Shown here: positions 25,800 through 35,452 of the stretch, in pieces
Numbering within the stretch: the first letter of the stretch is position 1
Layout of the letters: the number at the start of each line of letters is the position of its first letter
Source of the DNA: Cellulomonas bogoriensis 69B4 = DSM 16987
GTDB taxonomy: Bacteria; Actinomycetota; Actinomycetes; Actinomycetales; Cellulomonadaceae
DNA: 48,747 bases
Reading direction: 5' to 3'
NCBI RefSeq assembly: GCF_000767165.1
Contig: NZ_AXCZ01000004.1
Span: 1 to 48,747, forward strand
Position numbers and translations under genes: made by a program
The notes under the pieces: model-generated
The model's database searches: none
What the model was told of the DNA's origin: nothing
What the model saw: only the letters and a program-made list of their open reading frames with translations

Positions 25800-27680
25800 T
25801 CACTGCTGCTCCTCACGGTCCCAGGCAGGGCTGATGCCGCGGGCGTACTGGATCTCGTCGTTGCTGACCCCGGCAGCGACCATCGGCCACACCATCGCGT
25901 CGCGGGAGACCGTGAAGTCCACCACGACCGGCTGGTCGTCGATCTCCATGGCCCGCTTGATCGTGGCGTCCACGTCGGCCGTCGTCTCGCAGCGCAGGCC
26001 CACGCACCCATAGGCGTCCGCGAGCTTCACGAAGTCCGGGATGCGACGCGTGCCGTGCCCGGTGTGCAGGTCGGTGTTGGAGTACCGGGACTCGTAGAAC
26101 AGGGTCTGCCACTGCCGGACCATGCCCAGGGACGAGTTGTTGATCACCGCCACCTTGATCGGGATGTCGTTGATCGCACAGGTCGCGAGCTCCTGGTTGG
26201 TCATCTGGAAGCAGCCGTCGCCGTCGATCGCCCACACCGTGCGCGACGGGTCGCCCACCTTCGCGCCCATCGCAGCGGGCACCGAGTACCCCATGGTGCC
26301 GAGTCCCCCGGAGTTCAGCCAGGCGTTCGGGCGCTCGTACCGGATGAACTGCGCGGCCCACATCTGGTGCTGGCCCACACCCGAGGCGTACACGGCCTCC
26401 GGACCCGCGAGCTCCCCGAGACGCTGGATGACGTGCTGGGGCGCCAGGTGGCCGTCGTCGGGCTCGGTGAAGCCCAGCGGGAACGTCTCGCGCCAGTCGT
26501 CGATCTGACGCCACCAGCCCTCGAGGTCGGGCTTGCCGTGCTGGGCGTGCTCGCGCTCCAGCTCGGGGAGCAGGTCGCCGATGACCTCCTTGAGGTCACC
26601 CACGATCGGCACGTCGACGCGGCGGTTCTTGCCGATCTCGGCCGGGTCGATGTCGGCGTGGACCACGGTCGCGTGCGGCGCGAACGACGACAGCTTGCCG
26701 GTCACCCGGTCGTCGAACCGGGCCCCGAGCGCCACGATCAGGTCGGCCTTCTGCAGGGCGGCGACGGCCGGGACCGTACCGTGCATGCCCGGCATGCCCA
26801 GGTGCTGCGGGTGGGAGTCGGGCAGCGCGCCCCTCGCCATCAGCGTGGTCACCGCCGGCGCACCGGAGGCGTCCACGAGGCGGCGCAGCTCGGCCGACGC
26901 CCCCGAGCGGATCGCCCCACCGCCCACGTACAGGACGGGCCGTCGGGCGGTGGCGAGCAGACGCGCCGCCTCACGGATCTGCTTCGCGTGCGGCTTGACC
27001 ACCGGGTGGTAGCCGGGCAGGTCCATCTCCGTGGGCCAGCGGAACGTCGTGGCGGCCTGCATCGCGGTCTTGGCGATGTCCACCAGCACGGGACCGGGGC
27101 GACCCGTCCGGGCGATGTGGAACGCCTGCGCGATGGCCCGCGGGATCTCCGCGGGGTCCGTCACCAGGAAGTTGTGCTTGGTGATCGGAAGCGTGATGCC
27201 GACGATGTCGGCCTCCTGGAACGCGTCCGTGCCGATCATCGGTGCACCCACCTGGCCGGTGATCGCCACCATCGGCACCGAGTCCATGTTGGCGTCGGCG
27301 ATGGGCGTCACCAGGTTGGTGGCGCCCGGCCCCGACGTCGCCATGCACACCCCGACCTTGCCGCTGGTGTACGCGTACCCCGACGCCGCGTGCCCCGCCC
27401 CCTGCTCGTGCCGCACGAGGATGTGCCGGAGCTTCGTGGAGTCCATCAGCGGGTCGTACGTCGGCAGGATCGCACCGCCGGGGATGCCGAAGACGTGCTC
27501 GACACCGGCCGACTCCAGGGACCGGACGATCGACTGGGCACCCGTCATCTGCTCACCCTGGCCCGAGACGACCGGCCGGACGACGTCCGCCGGAGTCACG
27601 GCCGTGGGCCTGGGTGCGGTGCGGTCGTTCGACGCGCGACCGGTCGTCGCCGGTGGCGTCGGGTGGGGCCCCTGGACCAT
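25800..27680 (-). CDS. ilvB: Acetolactate synthase large subunit
   Basis: TPP- and FAD-dependent AHAS catalytic subunit, 626 residues, first common step of valine and isoleucine synthesis. Seen: [15 protein letters not shown], the catalytic Glu in [15 protein letters not shown], the FAD region [11 protein letters not shown], and the TPP motif beginning [18 protein letters not shown] (GDG...NN). The first 44 residues are a Pro/Thr-rich extension before [11 protein letters not shown]; it is not a targeting signal. ATG 27680 has GGAGAG five bases upstream. Expression is governed by the upstream leader peptide and terminator. Confidence 0.97.
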   Translation of the reverse strand: MVQGPHPTPPATTGRASNDRTAPRPTAVTPADVVRPVVSGQGEQMTGAQSIVRSLESAGVEHVFGIPGGAILPTYDPLMDSTKLRHILVRHEQGAGHAASGYAYTSGKVGVCMATSGPGATNLVTPIADANMDSVPMVAITGQVGAPMIGTDAFQEADIVGITLPITKHNFLVTDPAEIPRAIAQAFHIARTGRPGPVLVDIAKTAMQAATTFRWPTEMDLPGYHPVVKPHAKQIREAARLLATARRPVLYVGGGAIRSGASAELRRLVDASGAPAVTTLMARGALPDSHPQHLGMPGMHGTVPAVAALQKADLIVALGARFDDRVTGKLSSFAPHATVVHADIDPAEIGKNRRVDVPIVGDLKEVIGDLLPELEREHAQHGKPDLEGWWRQIDDWRETFPLGFTEPDDGHLAPQHVIQRLGELAGPEAVYASGVGQHQMWAAQFIRYERPNAWLNSGGLGTMGYSVPAAMGAKVGDPSRTVWAIDGDGCFQMTNQELATCAINDIPIKVAVINNSSLGMVRQWQTLFYESRYSNTDLHTGHGTRRIPDFVKLADAYGCVGLRCETTADVDATIKRAMEIDDQPVVVDFTVSRDAMVWPMVAAGVSNDEIQYARGISPAWDREEQQ

Positions 27681-27719
27681 CGTTGCTCTCCTGTGGCTCG
27701 GCGGGGGTGGTGCTGGCAC

Positions 27720-27755
27720 AAAAAAACCCCTCGGCCCGAAGGCTGTGCGAGGGGT
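27720..27755 (-). terminator. Attenuator terminator upstream of ilvB
   Basis: On the minus strand ACCCCTCG pairs with CGAGGGGT, with an inner GCC/GGC stem, followed by seven T. It ends 40 bases before the ilvB start and follows the MQTILVVVT leader peptide by 38 bases. Confidence 0.88.
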
Positions 27756-27793
27756 GGCGCGCGGACGAGACCTGGGCTGGTACCGAACGGCGC

Positions 27794-27823
27794 CTAGGTA
27801 ACTACTACGAGGATCGTCTGCAC
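27794..27823 (-). CDS. Branched-chain leader peptide of ilvBNC (MQTILVVVT)
   Basis: Nine codons plus TAG: GTG CAG ACG ATC CTC GTA GTA GTT ACC. Five of nine are Ile, Leu or Val, with three successive Val codons, two of them the GTA codon that is rare in this GC-rich genome. It begins at the predicted transcription start with no Shine-Dalgarno. Low charged tRNA-Val, Leu or Ile should stall the ribosome and prevent the terminator from forming. Confidence 0.9.
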   Translation of the reverse strand: MQTILVVVT

Positions 27824-27830
27824 GTACGCG

Positions 27831-27859
27831 AGCCTACGCCCCCGTGGGCACCTTGTCAC
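27831..27859 (-). promoter_or_regulatory. Promoter of the ilvBNC leader
   Basis: On the minus strand GTGACA (27859-27854), a 17-base spacer and TAGGCT (27836-27831) give a near-consensus promoter whose start falls on or beside the leader GTG at 27823. Confidence 0.75.
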
Positions 27860-27875
27860 GCACCAGACGATGCGT

Positions 27876-27908
27876 CTCACCTGGTGGATTACGGGTCCAC
27901 CAGGTGAG
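27876..27908. promoter_or_regulatory. Large palindrome upstream of the ilvB promoter
   Basis: CTCACCTGGTGGA (27876-27888) and its exact complement (27896-27908) flank a 7-base spacer. It is centred about 69 bases upstream of the predicted ilvB transcription start and downstream of ilvD. Its last three bases are shared with the next hairpin. It could be an operator or a second ilvD terminator. Confidence 0.5.
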
Positions 27909-27945
27909 AGGCCGGCGCGGCGCGGTGCGCTCGCGCCGGCCTCTC
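27906..27945 (-). terminator. ilvD terminator
   Basis: GAGAGGCCGGCGCG (27906-27919) and its exact complement (27932-27945) form a 14-bp stem with a 12-base loop, three bases after the ilvD stop. Confidence 0.75.
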
Positions 27946-27948
27946 CTG

Positions 27949-29670
27949 TCAGGTCAGGACAGCGCCGGTGCTGGCCGACTGCACGAGCTTGGCGTACTTG
28001 GCGAGGACGCCCCGGGTGTAGCGCGGGGCGAGGGGCTCCCAACCGACCCGCCGCGAAGCGAGCTCGGACTCGTCGACGAGCAGGTCGAGGGTGCCGTTGG
28101 CGACGTCGAGCCGGATCCGGTCCCCGTCCCGGACGAACGCGATGGGACCGGCATCCACGGCCTCGGGGGCGACGTGCCCCACGCACAAGCCCGTGGTCCC
28201 GCCGGAGAAGCGCCCGTCGGTGAGGAGCAGGACGTCCTTGCCGAGCCCGGCGCCCTTGATGGCACCGGTGATGGCCAGCATCTCACGCATGCCCGGCCCG
28301 CCCTTGGGGCCTTCGTACCGGATGACGACGACGTCCCCCGCACGGATGGTGCCGTCCTCCAGGGCGTCGAGGGCGGCACGCTCACGCTCGAACACGCGCG
28401 CGGTGCCCTCGAAGACGTCGGCGTCGAAGCCGGCGCTCTTGACGACCGCACCCTCGGGTGCCAGCGAACCGCTGAGGATGGTGATGCCACCGGTGCGGTG
28501 GATGGGGTTGTCCAGTGCCCGCAGGATCTTCCCGTCCGGGTCGGGGGGCGCGACGTCCGCGAGGTTCTCGGCGACGGTCCTGCCGGTCACGGTCAGGCAG
28601 TCGCCGTGCAGGAGCCCGGCGTCGAGGAGAGCCTTCATGACCACGGGCACTCCCCCGATGCGGTCGACGTCGTTCATGACGTAGCGACCGAACGGCTTGA
28701 GGTCGCCCAGGTGCGGCACCTTCGCGGCGACGCGCGAGAAGTCGTCGAGGGTGAGCTCGACCTCGGCCTCGTGGGCGATGGCAAGCAGGTGCAGAACCGC
28801 GTTGGTCGACCCGCCGAAGGCCATGACGACGGCGATCGCGTTCTCGAACGCCTCGCGGGTCATGATCTGCCGTGCGGTGATCCCACGACGCAGCATCTCG
28901 ACCACGGCCTCACCGGAGCGGACGGCGAACGAGTCCCGCCGCCGGTCGGCCGAGGGCGGGGCCGCGGAACCCGGCAGGGACATGCCCATCGCCTCGGCGA
29001 CGGACGCCATGGTGTTGGCCGTGTACATGCCTCCGCACGCCCCCTCGCCGGGGCAGATGGCCCGTTCGATGCGGTCGACGTCCTCGCGGCTCATGAGGCC
29101 GCGTGAGCAGGCGCCGACGGCCTCGAACGCGTCGATGATGGTGACCTCCTTCTCGGTCCCGTCGGAGAGCGTGACGAAACCGGGGGCGATGGACCCCGCG
29201 TAGAGGAACACCGAGGCCAGGTCCAGACGCGCAGCGGCCATGAGCATGCCGGGCAGCGACTTGTCGCACCCTGCGAGCAGGACCGAGCCGTCGAGCCGCT
29301 CGGCCTGCATGACGGTCTCGACGCTGTCGGCGATGATGTCGCGGGAGACGAGCGAGAAGTGCATCCCCTCGTGGCCCATGGAGATCCCGTCGGAGACGGA
29401 GATCGTCCCGAACTCCAACGGGTACCCCCCGCCGGCGTGCACCCCGTTCTTGACTGCCTTGGCGAGGCGGTCGAGGGACAGGTTGCACGGGGTGATCTCG
29501 TTCCAGGAGCTCGCCACACCGATCTGGGGCTTGGCGAAGTCCTCGTCGCCGAGGCCGACGGCGCGGAGCATGCCTCGGGCGGCGGTGCTCTCGAGCCCGT
29601 CGGTGACCTGGCGGCTGCGGGGCTTGATGTCGACGGTGCCGTCGGGACGCGACGGGCTCGCGGTGCTCAT
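27949..29670 (-). CDS. ilvD: Dihydroxy-acid dehydratase
   Basis: Fe-S dehydratase that makes the 2-oxo acids for valine and isoleucine. 573 residues, normal. Cluster cysteines are seen at C62 (TPCNLSL), C135 (AGCDKSLPG) and C212 ([14 protein letters not shown]); the C-terminal [21 protein letters not shown] is the active-site Ser region (landmark only). ATG 29670 has TAGACT exactly at -12 to -7 and no Shine-Dalgarno, so probably leaderless. It is transcribed alone, upstream of ilvB, and has a hairpin immediately after the stop. I see no attenuator before it. Confidence 0.96.
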   Translation of the reverse strand: MSTASPSRPDGTVDIKPRSRQVTDGLESTAARGMLRAVGLGDEDFAKPQIGVASSWNEITPCNLSLDRLAKAVKNGVHAGGGYPLEFGTISVSDGISMGHEGMHFSLVSRDIIADSVETVMQAERLDGSVLLAGCDKSLPGMLMAAARLDLASVFLYAGSIAPGFVTLSDGTEKEVTIIDAFEAVGACSRGLMSREDVDRIERAICPGEGACGGMYTANTMASVAEAMGMSLPGSAAPPSADRRRDSFAVRSGEAVVEMLRRGITARQIMTREAFENAIAVVMAFGGSTNAVLHLLAIAHEAEVELTLDDFSRVAAKVPHLGDLKPFGRYVMNDVDRIGGVPVVMKALLDAGLLHGDCLTVTGRTVAENLADVAPPDPDGKILRALDNPIHRTGGITILSGSLAPEGAVVKSAGFDADVFEGTARVFERERAALDALEDGTIRAGDVVVIRYEGPKGGPGMREMLAITGAIKGAGLGKDVLLLTDGRFSGGTTGLCVGHVAPEAVDAGPIAFVRDGDRIRLDVANGTLDLLVDESELASRRVGWEPLAPRYTRGVLAKYAKLVQSASTGAVLT

Positions 29671-29717
29671 GGCCTGAGTCTAGGTCTCGGCGCAGGCACG
29701 GGCGGCGCCGGGTCGTA

Positions 29718-29742
29718 GTGCGGACGTTACTGACGTCCGCAC
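29718..29742. promoter_or_regulatory. Palindrome between the GH3 gene and ilvD
   Basis: GTGCGGACGT (29718-29727) and its exact complement (29733-29742) with a 5-base spacer, about 40 bases upstream of the putative ilvD -10 box. Operator or secondary terminator; undecided. Confidence 0.4.
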
Positions 29743-29768
29743 CACGCACAGGCCCAGGCACGGGGACG

Positions 29769-29802
29769 ACGAAGGGCGCCACCCGGGGGTGGCGCCCTTC
29801 GT
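29769..29802 (-). terminator. Terminator of the sugar-uptake operon
   Basis: ACGAAGGGCGCCACCC (29769-29784) and its exact complement (29787-29802), a 16-bp self-complementary structure, 15 bases after the GH3 stop. Confidence 0.82.
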
Positions 29803-29817
29803 GTCCGGCTGACGACG

Positions 29818-32133
29818 TCAGTCGCGCTCGACCGTGGTGGTGACCCACCGGTTGTCGTCGAGGGAGACACGGTGGACGTCACCGGTGAGGGTGAGGGCCG
29901 CCTCGGTCTCCTTGGTCGCGACCGAGGGACCGACCCACAGCTCGACCGCACCCGGCTCGACGATCTTGACCATGTCACGGTCGGAGAACGCCAGACGCGT
30001 GGTGGGCACCGTGAAGGTCACGGTGGCCGTCTCGCCCGCGGCGAGGCGGACGCGCTGGTAACCCAGGAGCTGGGCGACGGGCCGGGTGACGGAACCGACG
30101 ACGTCACGTGCGTACAACTGGACGACGTCCTCGCCGTCACGGTCGCCGGTGTTGCTGACGGTGACCGTCGCGGTGAAGGTGTCGCCCGCGGCGACCTCGT
30201 CAGCAACCGTGAGGCCCGTGTGGGTGAAGGTCGTGTACGACAACCCGTGCCCGAACGCGAGGACGGGCTCGGTGGGAAGGCTGCTGACCTGGCTGGAACC
30301 ACCGAGCTGGGGGTGCAGGTAGGAGTAGGGCTGGGCACCCGCCGAGCGGGGCAAGGTGATGGGCAGGCGACCGGAGGGGTTGACCCGACCGGACAGGATG
30401 CCCGCGACCGCGGCGCCACCTTCTTCGCCGGGGAAGAAGCCCTGGACGACGGCGCCCTTCTCGAAGGCCCAGTCGACCGCGTACGGCCGACCGGTCAGCA
30501 GGACCAGGACGACAGGCGTCCCGGTGGCCTGGACGGCCTCGACCAGCTGACGCTGGACGCCGGGCAGCTCGAGGCTGTCCGCGTCGTTGCCCTCGCCGGA
30601 GGTGCCGCGGCCGAACAGGCCCGCCTGGTCCCCTGCGACGACGATGGCCACGTCCGCGGCGGACGCCGCGGCGACGGCCGCGTCGAACCCGGAGGTGTCC
30701 TCACCCTCGACCTCACAGCCTTGCGTGAAGGTGATGTCGGCACCTGAGAGCTCCTCGCGCAGCGCGCTGAGGACGCTGGGCGCCTCGAAGCCCATCTCGA
30801 CGTCCGCGTGGTGCGCGAGCACGTGGTTCGCGAACGAGTAGCAGCCGAAGAGCGCCTCGGAGCGGTCGGCGTTGGGCCCGATGACCGCGACCTTGGCCGG
30901 GGAGGTGAGGGGCAGGACCCCGTCGTTGGCGAGCAGCACGACCGACTCCTCGGCGAGCTGGAGCGCGATGCGGCGGTGCTCGGGCGAGTCGAGGTCGACG
31001 CTCGTGGGCGGCTCGCTCTCGAAGGTCTCGTCGAGCAGTCCGAGCTCTTCCTTCTGCTGCAGCGCCCGGGTGCAGGCGAGGTCCACGAGGGCCTCGTCGA
31101 CCAGACCGGCACGGATCTTCTCCGCCAGGGGCTCAAGGTAGGCGTTGCCCGTCGGGAGCTCGATGTCGACACCGGCCTCGAGCGCCTTGCCTGCAGCCTC
31201 ACCGAGGTCACCCGCCACGCCGTGCAGCGCCTGGAGGAACGCGACACCGAAGTAGTCGGCGACGACGGTCCCGTCGAAGCCCCACGTCCCACGCAGCAGG
31301 TCGGTGAGCAGGCGACGGTCGGCCGCGACCGGGATCCCGTCGATCTCGGAGTAGGAGTGCATGACCGAACGGACCTTGCCGTCCAGCACCGCCATCTCGA
31401 ACGGCGGGAGAAGCACGTCGGCCACCTCGCGGGGACCTGCGTGCACCGGCGCGAGGTTACGGCCGGCACGGGAGTTGGAGTAGCCGACGAAGTGCTTGAG
31501 CGTGGCGTGGACGCCGGTGCTCTGCAGCCCGCGGACGTACGCCGTGGCGATGGTGCCCACCACGTACGGGTCCTCGGCGATGCACTCCTCGACCCGCCCC
31601 CACCTGGCGTCACGGATGACGTCCAGGACAGGGGCGAGACCCTGGTGGATGCCGAGTGTGCGCATCGACTCACCGATGGCCACGCCCATCTCTTCCACGA
31701 GCTCGGGGTGGAAGGCCGCCCCCCACGCCAGGGGCGTGGGGAACGTGGCGGCCTTCCACGCGGCGAGCCCGGTGAGGCACTCCTCGTGAACAAGGGCCGG
31801 GATGCCCGGGCCTGGCTGGTTCACCAGCGTGCGCTGGGCCTCCCAGAGCCACTGGGCTCGTTCGATCGGGTCGACCGGACGTGTGCCGTAGACCCGGGTG
31901 AAGTGACCCAGGCCGTGGCGGGTGGCGTCCTCGAGCTTGGCGGAGGACGCCATCTCCCCCTGCATGGGGGCCACGACGTCACCCCCCTCGTCGACCCAGA
32001 AGCCGACGATCTGGGCGAGCTTCTCCTCCAGCGACATGCGCTCGAGGAGGCCCTGGACACGCTCGGACACCACGTCCGAACCGTCCTTCCCTGCGGTGGC
32101 GGCCGCAGGCACGGGCGGCTGTAGATCCGACAC
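29818..32133 (-). CDS. GH3 beta-xylosidase / beta-glucosidase, cytoplasmic
   Basis: A 771-residue glycoside hydrolase family 3 enzyme: N-terminal barrel (residues about 30-350), GH3 C-domain (400-620) and a fibronectin-III-like end domain (680-755). Nucleophile Asp293 lies in GTVVADYFGV; KHF at 213-215 binds substrate; the acid/base Glu is probably in GTSGEGNDADSLELPG. The stretches MHSYSEIDGIP and DYFGVAFLQ, then LEAGVDIELP, resemble bacterial GH3 beta-xylosidases such as the Thermotoga enzyme more than cellobiases. There is no signal peptide, so it acts on imported oligosaccharides. It is last in the operon, 48 bases after the second permease; GTG 32133 has GGGAG nine bases upstream. Confidence 0.9.
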   Translation of the reverse strand: MSDLQPPVPAAATAGKDGSDVVSERVQGLLERMSLEEKLAQIVGFWVDEGGDVVAPMQGEMASSAKLEDATRHGLGHFTRVYGTRPVDPIERAQWLWEAQRTLVNQPGPGIPALVHEECLTGLAAWKAATFPTPLAWGAAFHPELVEEMGVAIGESMRTLGIHQGLAPVLDVIRDARWGRVEECIAEDPYVVGTIATAYVRGLQSTGVHATLKHFVGYSNSRAGRNLAPVHAGPREVADVLLPPFEMAVLDGKVRSVMHSYSEIDGIPVAADRRLLTDLLRGTWGFDGTVVADYFGVAFLQALHGVAGDLGEAAGKALEAGVDIELPTGNAYLEPLAEKIRAGLVDEALVDLACTRALQQKEELGLLDETFESEPPTSVDLDSPEHRRIALQLAEESVVLLANDGVLPLTSPAKVAVIGPNADRSEALFGCYSFANHVLAHHADVEMGFEAPSVLSALREELSGADITFTQGCEVEGEDTSGFDAAVAAASAADVAIVVAGDQAGLFGRGTSGEGNDADSLELPGVQRQLVEAVQATGTPVVLVLLTGRPYAVDWAFEKGAVVQGFFPGEEGGAAVAGILSGRVNPSGRLPITLPRSAGAQPYSYLHPQLGGSSQVSSLPTEPVLAFGHGLSYTTFTHTGLTVADEVAAGDTFTATVTVSNTGDRDGEDVVQLYARDVVGSVTRPVAQLLGYQRVRLAAGETATVTFTVPTTRLAFSDRDMVKIVEPGAVELWVGPSVATKETEAALTLTGDVHRVSLDDNRWVTTTVERD

Positions 32134-32181
32134 TGAACGAACTCCCTTGGTCCTTGGTCCGGCTGACGTGGAGGTGAGGGC

Positions 32182-33030
32182 TCAGCCCTTCACCGCACCC
32201 GTCAGCCCGTTCACGATGTAGCGCTGCATCAGCAGGAAGAACACCAACGCCGGGATCATGGAGAGCGACGTGAAGGCCAGCACGGCCGCGGTGTCCTGCG
32301 TGTACTGCGTGGAGAACGTCGCCACACCCAGGGGGAGCGTGAAGTTCTCGGGACGACTGAGCAGCAGCAACGGCAGCAGATAGGCGTTCCACGACCCGAT
32401 GAAGGCCAGCACTCCGACCGTCACCAGGCCGGGACCCGACAGCGGCAGGGCGATCCGGAAGAAGAAGCCCAGACGGGTGGTCCCGTCGATGAGCGCCGCG
32501 TCCTCCAGCTCGGTGGGCAGGGCCCGCAGGAACGGGCGCAGGATGACGATCGTCATCGGGAGCCCGAACGCTGCCTGCGGAAGCGCCACACCGAGTGGGC
32601 TCTCGGTGAGCCCGAGGTCCCTGGTCAGGATGAACAGCGGAAGGATCGCGACCGTGACGGGGAACAGCAGGCCGAGGACGAAGAAGGTGAAAAGACCTTC
32701 CCGGCCCTTGAACTGGTACCGCGCCAGGGCGAATGCCGCCATCACACCGAAGATCACGACGATCGCCGTCGTGATCAGTGCGATCACGGTCGAGTTGAAC
32801 ACCTGCTGCCAGAACGAGCTCGAGGTGAGCACGTTCGCGTAGTTGGTGAAGATCCACGGGTCGGGAAGACCCGCAGGGTTGGCGGCCAGCGCACCGGTGG
32901 AACGGAAGCCACCAAGGACGATGTAGATGACCGGGCCCAGCGTGATGCCGATGAGCGCGAGCGCCACGAAGTACACGAAGGGCTGGCTGAAGTTGAACCG
33001 GCGCCGACCGGCGAGCTCGAGGTTACTCAT
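32182..33030 (-). CDS. Carbohydrate ABC transporter permease (MalG type)
   Basis: A 282-residue inner membrane permease with six predicted helices. The EAA loop that contacts the ATPase is ELEDAALIDGTTRLGFFFRIALP near residue 187 (landmark: conserved Ala-Ala...Gly). The N-terminus has one cytoplasmic basic stretch (GRRRF). CUT1 family, which imports di- and oligosaccharides. It starts two bases after the first permease gene, so it is in the same operon. Confidence 0.93.
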   Translation of the reverse strand: MSNLELAGRRRFNFSQPFVYFVALALIGITLGPVIYIVLGGFRSTGALAANPAGLPDPWIFTNYANVLTSSSFWQQVFNSTVIALITTAIVVIFGVMAAFALARYQFKGREGLFTFFVLGLLFPVTVAILPLFILTRDLGLTESPLGVALPQAAFGLPMTIVILRPFLRALPTELEDAALIDGTTRLGFFFRIALPLSGPGLVTVGVLAFIGSWNAYLLPLLLLSRPENFTLPLGVATFSTQYTQDTAAVLAFTSLSMIPALVFFLLMQRYIVNGLTGAVKG

Positions 33031-33032
33031 GA

Positions 33033-34070
33033 TCAGCCCTTCCTTCCGGACACCGGGTCCTGCACGTCACGGGCCAGCACGAACCGCTGGTAGAAGAGCG
33101 CGAGGATGAGCGAGAACGAGAACATGATCACCGCGACCGCGCTGCCGTAACCGAAGCGGAATCGCTCGAAGCCCTGGCCGATGAGGTAGGTCGCCATCGT
33201 CTGGGTCGAGTTCGCGGGGCCACCGCCGGTCATGATCCACACCAGGTCGAACAGCTGGATCGATCCGATCATCGACAGGAACGCCCAGATGCGGATCGTC
33301 GGGCCGATCATCGGGATGACGATGCGGCGCTGGATCTGCCACCAGGACGCGCCGTCGAGGGCAGCCGCCTCGTGCAGCTCCTCAGGGACGCCCTGCAGGC
33401 CGGCGAGGAACAGGATGATCGCGAAGCCGACGTACTTCCACGTCAGGACGCCGAAGAGGGTCCAGAGCGCGATGTCGGGATCAGCCAGCCAGAGCTGCTG
33501 CAGGTTCTCCAGGCCGAGGTTCTGCAACGTGGCGTTCGCCGCACCCCTCGGGGTCAGGATGAGCGTCCACATCACACCGGCCACGACCTCGGCCAGCACG
33601 TAGGGGATGAAGATGATCGTGCGCAGGGCTCCACGGCCCTTGAGCTTCCGGTTCAGCAGGAGCGCGATGCCCAGACCGATCGGGAGCTGGACGACCAACG
33701 AAGCGATGATGATCGTCAGGTTGTTCATCAGGGCGCCCTGGAACACCGAGTTGGTGATCGCTTCGCGGTAGTTCTGGAACCCGATGAAGTCGGTGAGGTC
33801 CTGCAGGCCGTTCCACCGGTAGAACGAGTACTGGCCTGCGCGGGTGATGGGGTAGATGACGAAGACGACGTAGAGCAGGATCGCGGGGGTGAGGAAGAAG
33901 GCGATCTCCCCGCGCCGGCCCAAGCCCGAGCCTGACCGGCGGCGGGGCCGCCGGTCAGCGGTGGTCGCCGACCGCGCGTGTGCGCGGCCGGCGACCACCG
34001 TGTCGCCCGAGCTCTTCGTCGACGTCCGTGCGCTACGCCCGGACTGGTCGCCTAGAGCTCGGTTACTCAC
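33033..34070 (-). CDS. Carbohydrate ABC transporter permease (MalF type)
   Basis: A 345-residue permease: about 50 residues of basic, Ser-rich cytoplasmic N-terminus, then six helices. The EAA loop is ELHEAAALDGASWWQIQRRIVIP (landmark). CUT1 family, paired with the MalG-type protein. GTG 34070 overlaps the stop of the binding-protein gene as GTGA, so the two are translationally coupled. A shorter start within the basic stretch is possible. Confidence 0.92.
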   Translation of the reverse strand: MSNRALGDQSGRSARTSTKSSGDTVVAGRAHARSATTADRRPRRRSGSGLGRRGEIAFFLTPAILLYVVFVIYPITRAGQYSFYRWNGLQDLTDFIGFQNYREAITNSVFQGALMNNLTIIIASLVVQLPIGLGIALLLNRKLKGRGALRTIIFIPYVLAEVVAGVMWTLILTPRGAANATLQNLGLENLQQLWLADPDIALWTLFGVLTWKYVGFAIILFLAGLQGVPEELHEAAALDGASWWQIQRRIVIPMIGPTIRIWAFLSMIGSIQLFDLVWIMTGGGPANSTQTMATYLIGQGFERFRFGYGSAVAVIMFSFSLILALFYQRFVLARDVQDPVSGRKG

Positions 34071-35380
34071 TGCTCTGCTGCTGCCCGGACCTCGGCGACC
34101 AGACCCTCAGGGTCGATCGAGCCCGCGAAGAGCAGGGCGACTGCGTCGTTCAGAGCCCCACCGACGTTCGGGCCAAGGTAGACGTCGAGGTACAGCTGGA
34201 CGAACTCCGAGTTGTCACGCGCCTCGATGATCGTCTGCATGATCGGGTCCTCGACGGCCTCCTCGGCACCGGCGGTCACGGGGACCTCACCGATCTCCGC
34301 GTAGGCGGTCTGCTGCTCGAGGCTCGCGAGGTAGCCGAGGAACTCGGCGCACTCACGCGGAGCCTGGCTCGAGCAGGAGAATGCGTCGCCACCACCGACG
34401 GAGGCGTCGGCGCTACCGGCACCACCCGCGACGGCCGGGAACGGGAACCAACCGAGGTCGTCACCCAGACCCTGCTCGTCCTCGGTGAGGCCGCGCATCA
34501 CGCCGGCGTTCCACTGGCCCATGAGCTCCATGGTCGCGTTGCCGTTGGCGACGAGACCGGCGGAGCTGGCCGCACCCTGCTGGGCCGCGGTGCCGAGGAA
34601 GCCCTCGTTGAACGGCTCAGCGTCGATGAACGCCTGCAGCTGCTCGGCAGCCTCGAGCCAGCACCCGTCCGAGAAGTCGTAGGTCGGAGGGGCGGCAGCG
34701 TCGATGATGCTGCTGTCGCAGTTACGCACGACGAAGTAGTTGTAGTAGAACGCCGACGGCCAGCCGTCGCCGACACCCACCGCGATCGGGTCGATGCCCT
34801 CAGCCTTGAGCTGCTCGCTGATCTCGAGCAGGTCGTCGACCGTCTCGGGGATGTCAGCACCGATCTGCTCGAAGTGCGCCTGGTTGTACCAGAAGCCCAC
34901 GACACCGACGGTGTAGGGGATGCCGTAGACGCGGCCCTCGGGCGTGGTCCACCCGGCGACGTTGCCCTCGCCGACACCCTGGATCGCGTCCGGGATCTCG
35001 TCGGTGAGGTCCATGAGCAGGCCGGCCTCGACCTGCTCCTGCATCTCGCCGCCGCCCCACTGCTGGAACAGGTCGGGCGGGTCGTTGGACTGGAGCGCCA
35101 CCGTCAGACGGGTGCGCAGGTCCTCGTTCTGGAGGGCGCTGACGTCGATCGTCACGTGCGGGTTGTCCGCCATGAACTGGTCGGCAGCGTCCTGGAAGAG
35201 GCCCAGGCCGGGGTCGTTGTTGTTGTTGTGCCACCACGTGATGGTGACCTGGTCGGGCGAGTCGCCGTTACCGTCGCCCGCAGGAGTCGTCTCCTCCGGG
35301 TCGCCGTTGCCACCACAGGCGGCGAGCAGCGCCACGCTCAGACCCAGCGCAATCGCTGAGCCTGCACGAGTTCTCTTCAT
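34067..35380 (-). CDS. ABC transporter sugar-binding lipoprotein
   Basis: A 437-residue CUT1 solute-binding protein. It has a type II signal peptide with lipobox LLAAC (lipidated Cys22) followed by a Gly/Asp/Thr-rich linker and the SBP_bac_1 domain (VTITWWHNNNNDPGLG; then GRVYGIPYTVGVVGFWYN). Ligand is unknown; the GH3 xylosidase in the operon and the LacI repressor suggest xylo-oligosaccharides or similar. ATG 35380. First gene of SBP-MalF-MalG-GH3. On the minus strand TTGACA (35453-35448), 18 bases, GAAGGT (35429-35424) is a plausible promoter directly next to the operator palindrome. Confidence 0.94.
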   Translation of the reverse strand: MKRTRAGSAIALGLSVALLAACGGNGDPEETTPAGDGNGDSPDQVTITWWHNNNNDPGLGLFQDAADQFMADNPHVTIDVSALQNEDLRTRLTVALQSNDPPDLFQQWGGGEMQEQVEAGLLMDLTDEIPDAIQGVGEGNVAGWTTPEGRVYGIPYTVGVVGFWYNQAHFEQIGADIPETVDDLLEISEQLKAEGIDPIAVGVGDGWPSAFYYNYFVVRNCDSSIIDAAAPPTYDFSDGCWLEAAEQLQAFIDAEPFNEGFLGTAAQQGAASSAGLVANGNATMELMGQWNAGVMRGLTEDEQGLGDDLGWFPFPAVAGGAGSADASVGGGDAFSCSSQAPRECAEFLGYLASLEQQTAYAEIGEVPVTAGAEEAVEDPIMQTIIEARDNSEFVQLYLDVYLGPNVGGALNDAVALLFAGSIDPEGLVAEVRAAAEQ

Positions 35381-35452
35381 GATGGGGGGTCCCCTCAGTC
35401 GTCGTTGACACTCGGACGTCCGTACCTTCGCAGCCGACCGAGAAGCGTGTCA

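Noticed and set aside
27680-27823. T-box riboswitch considered for the ilvB leader
   Set aside because: No T-box consensus or specifier stem seen; the Leu/Ile/Val leader peptide plus terminator explains the region.
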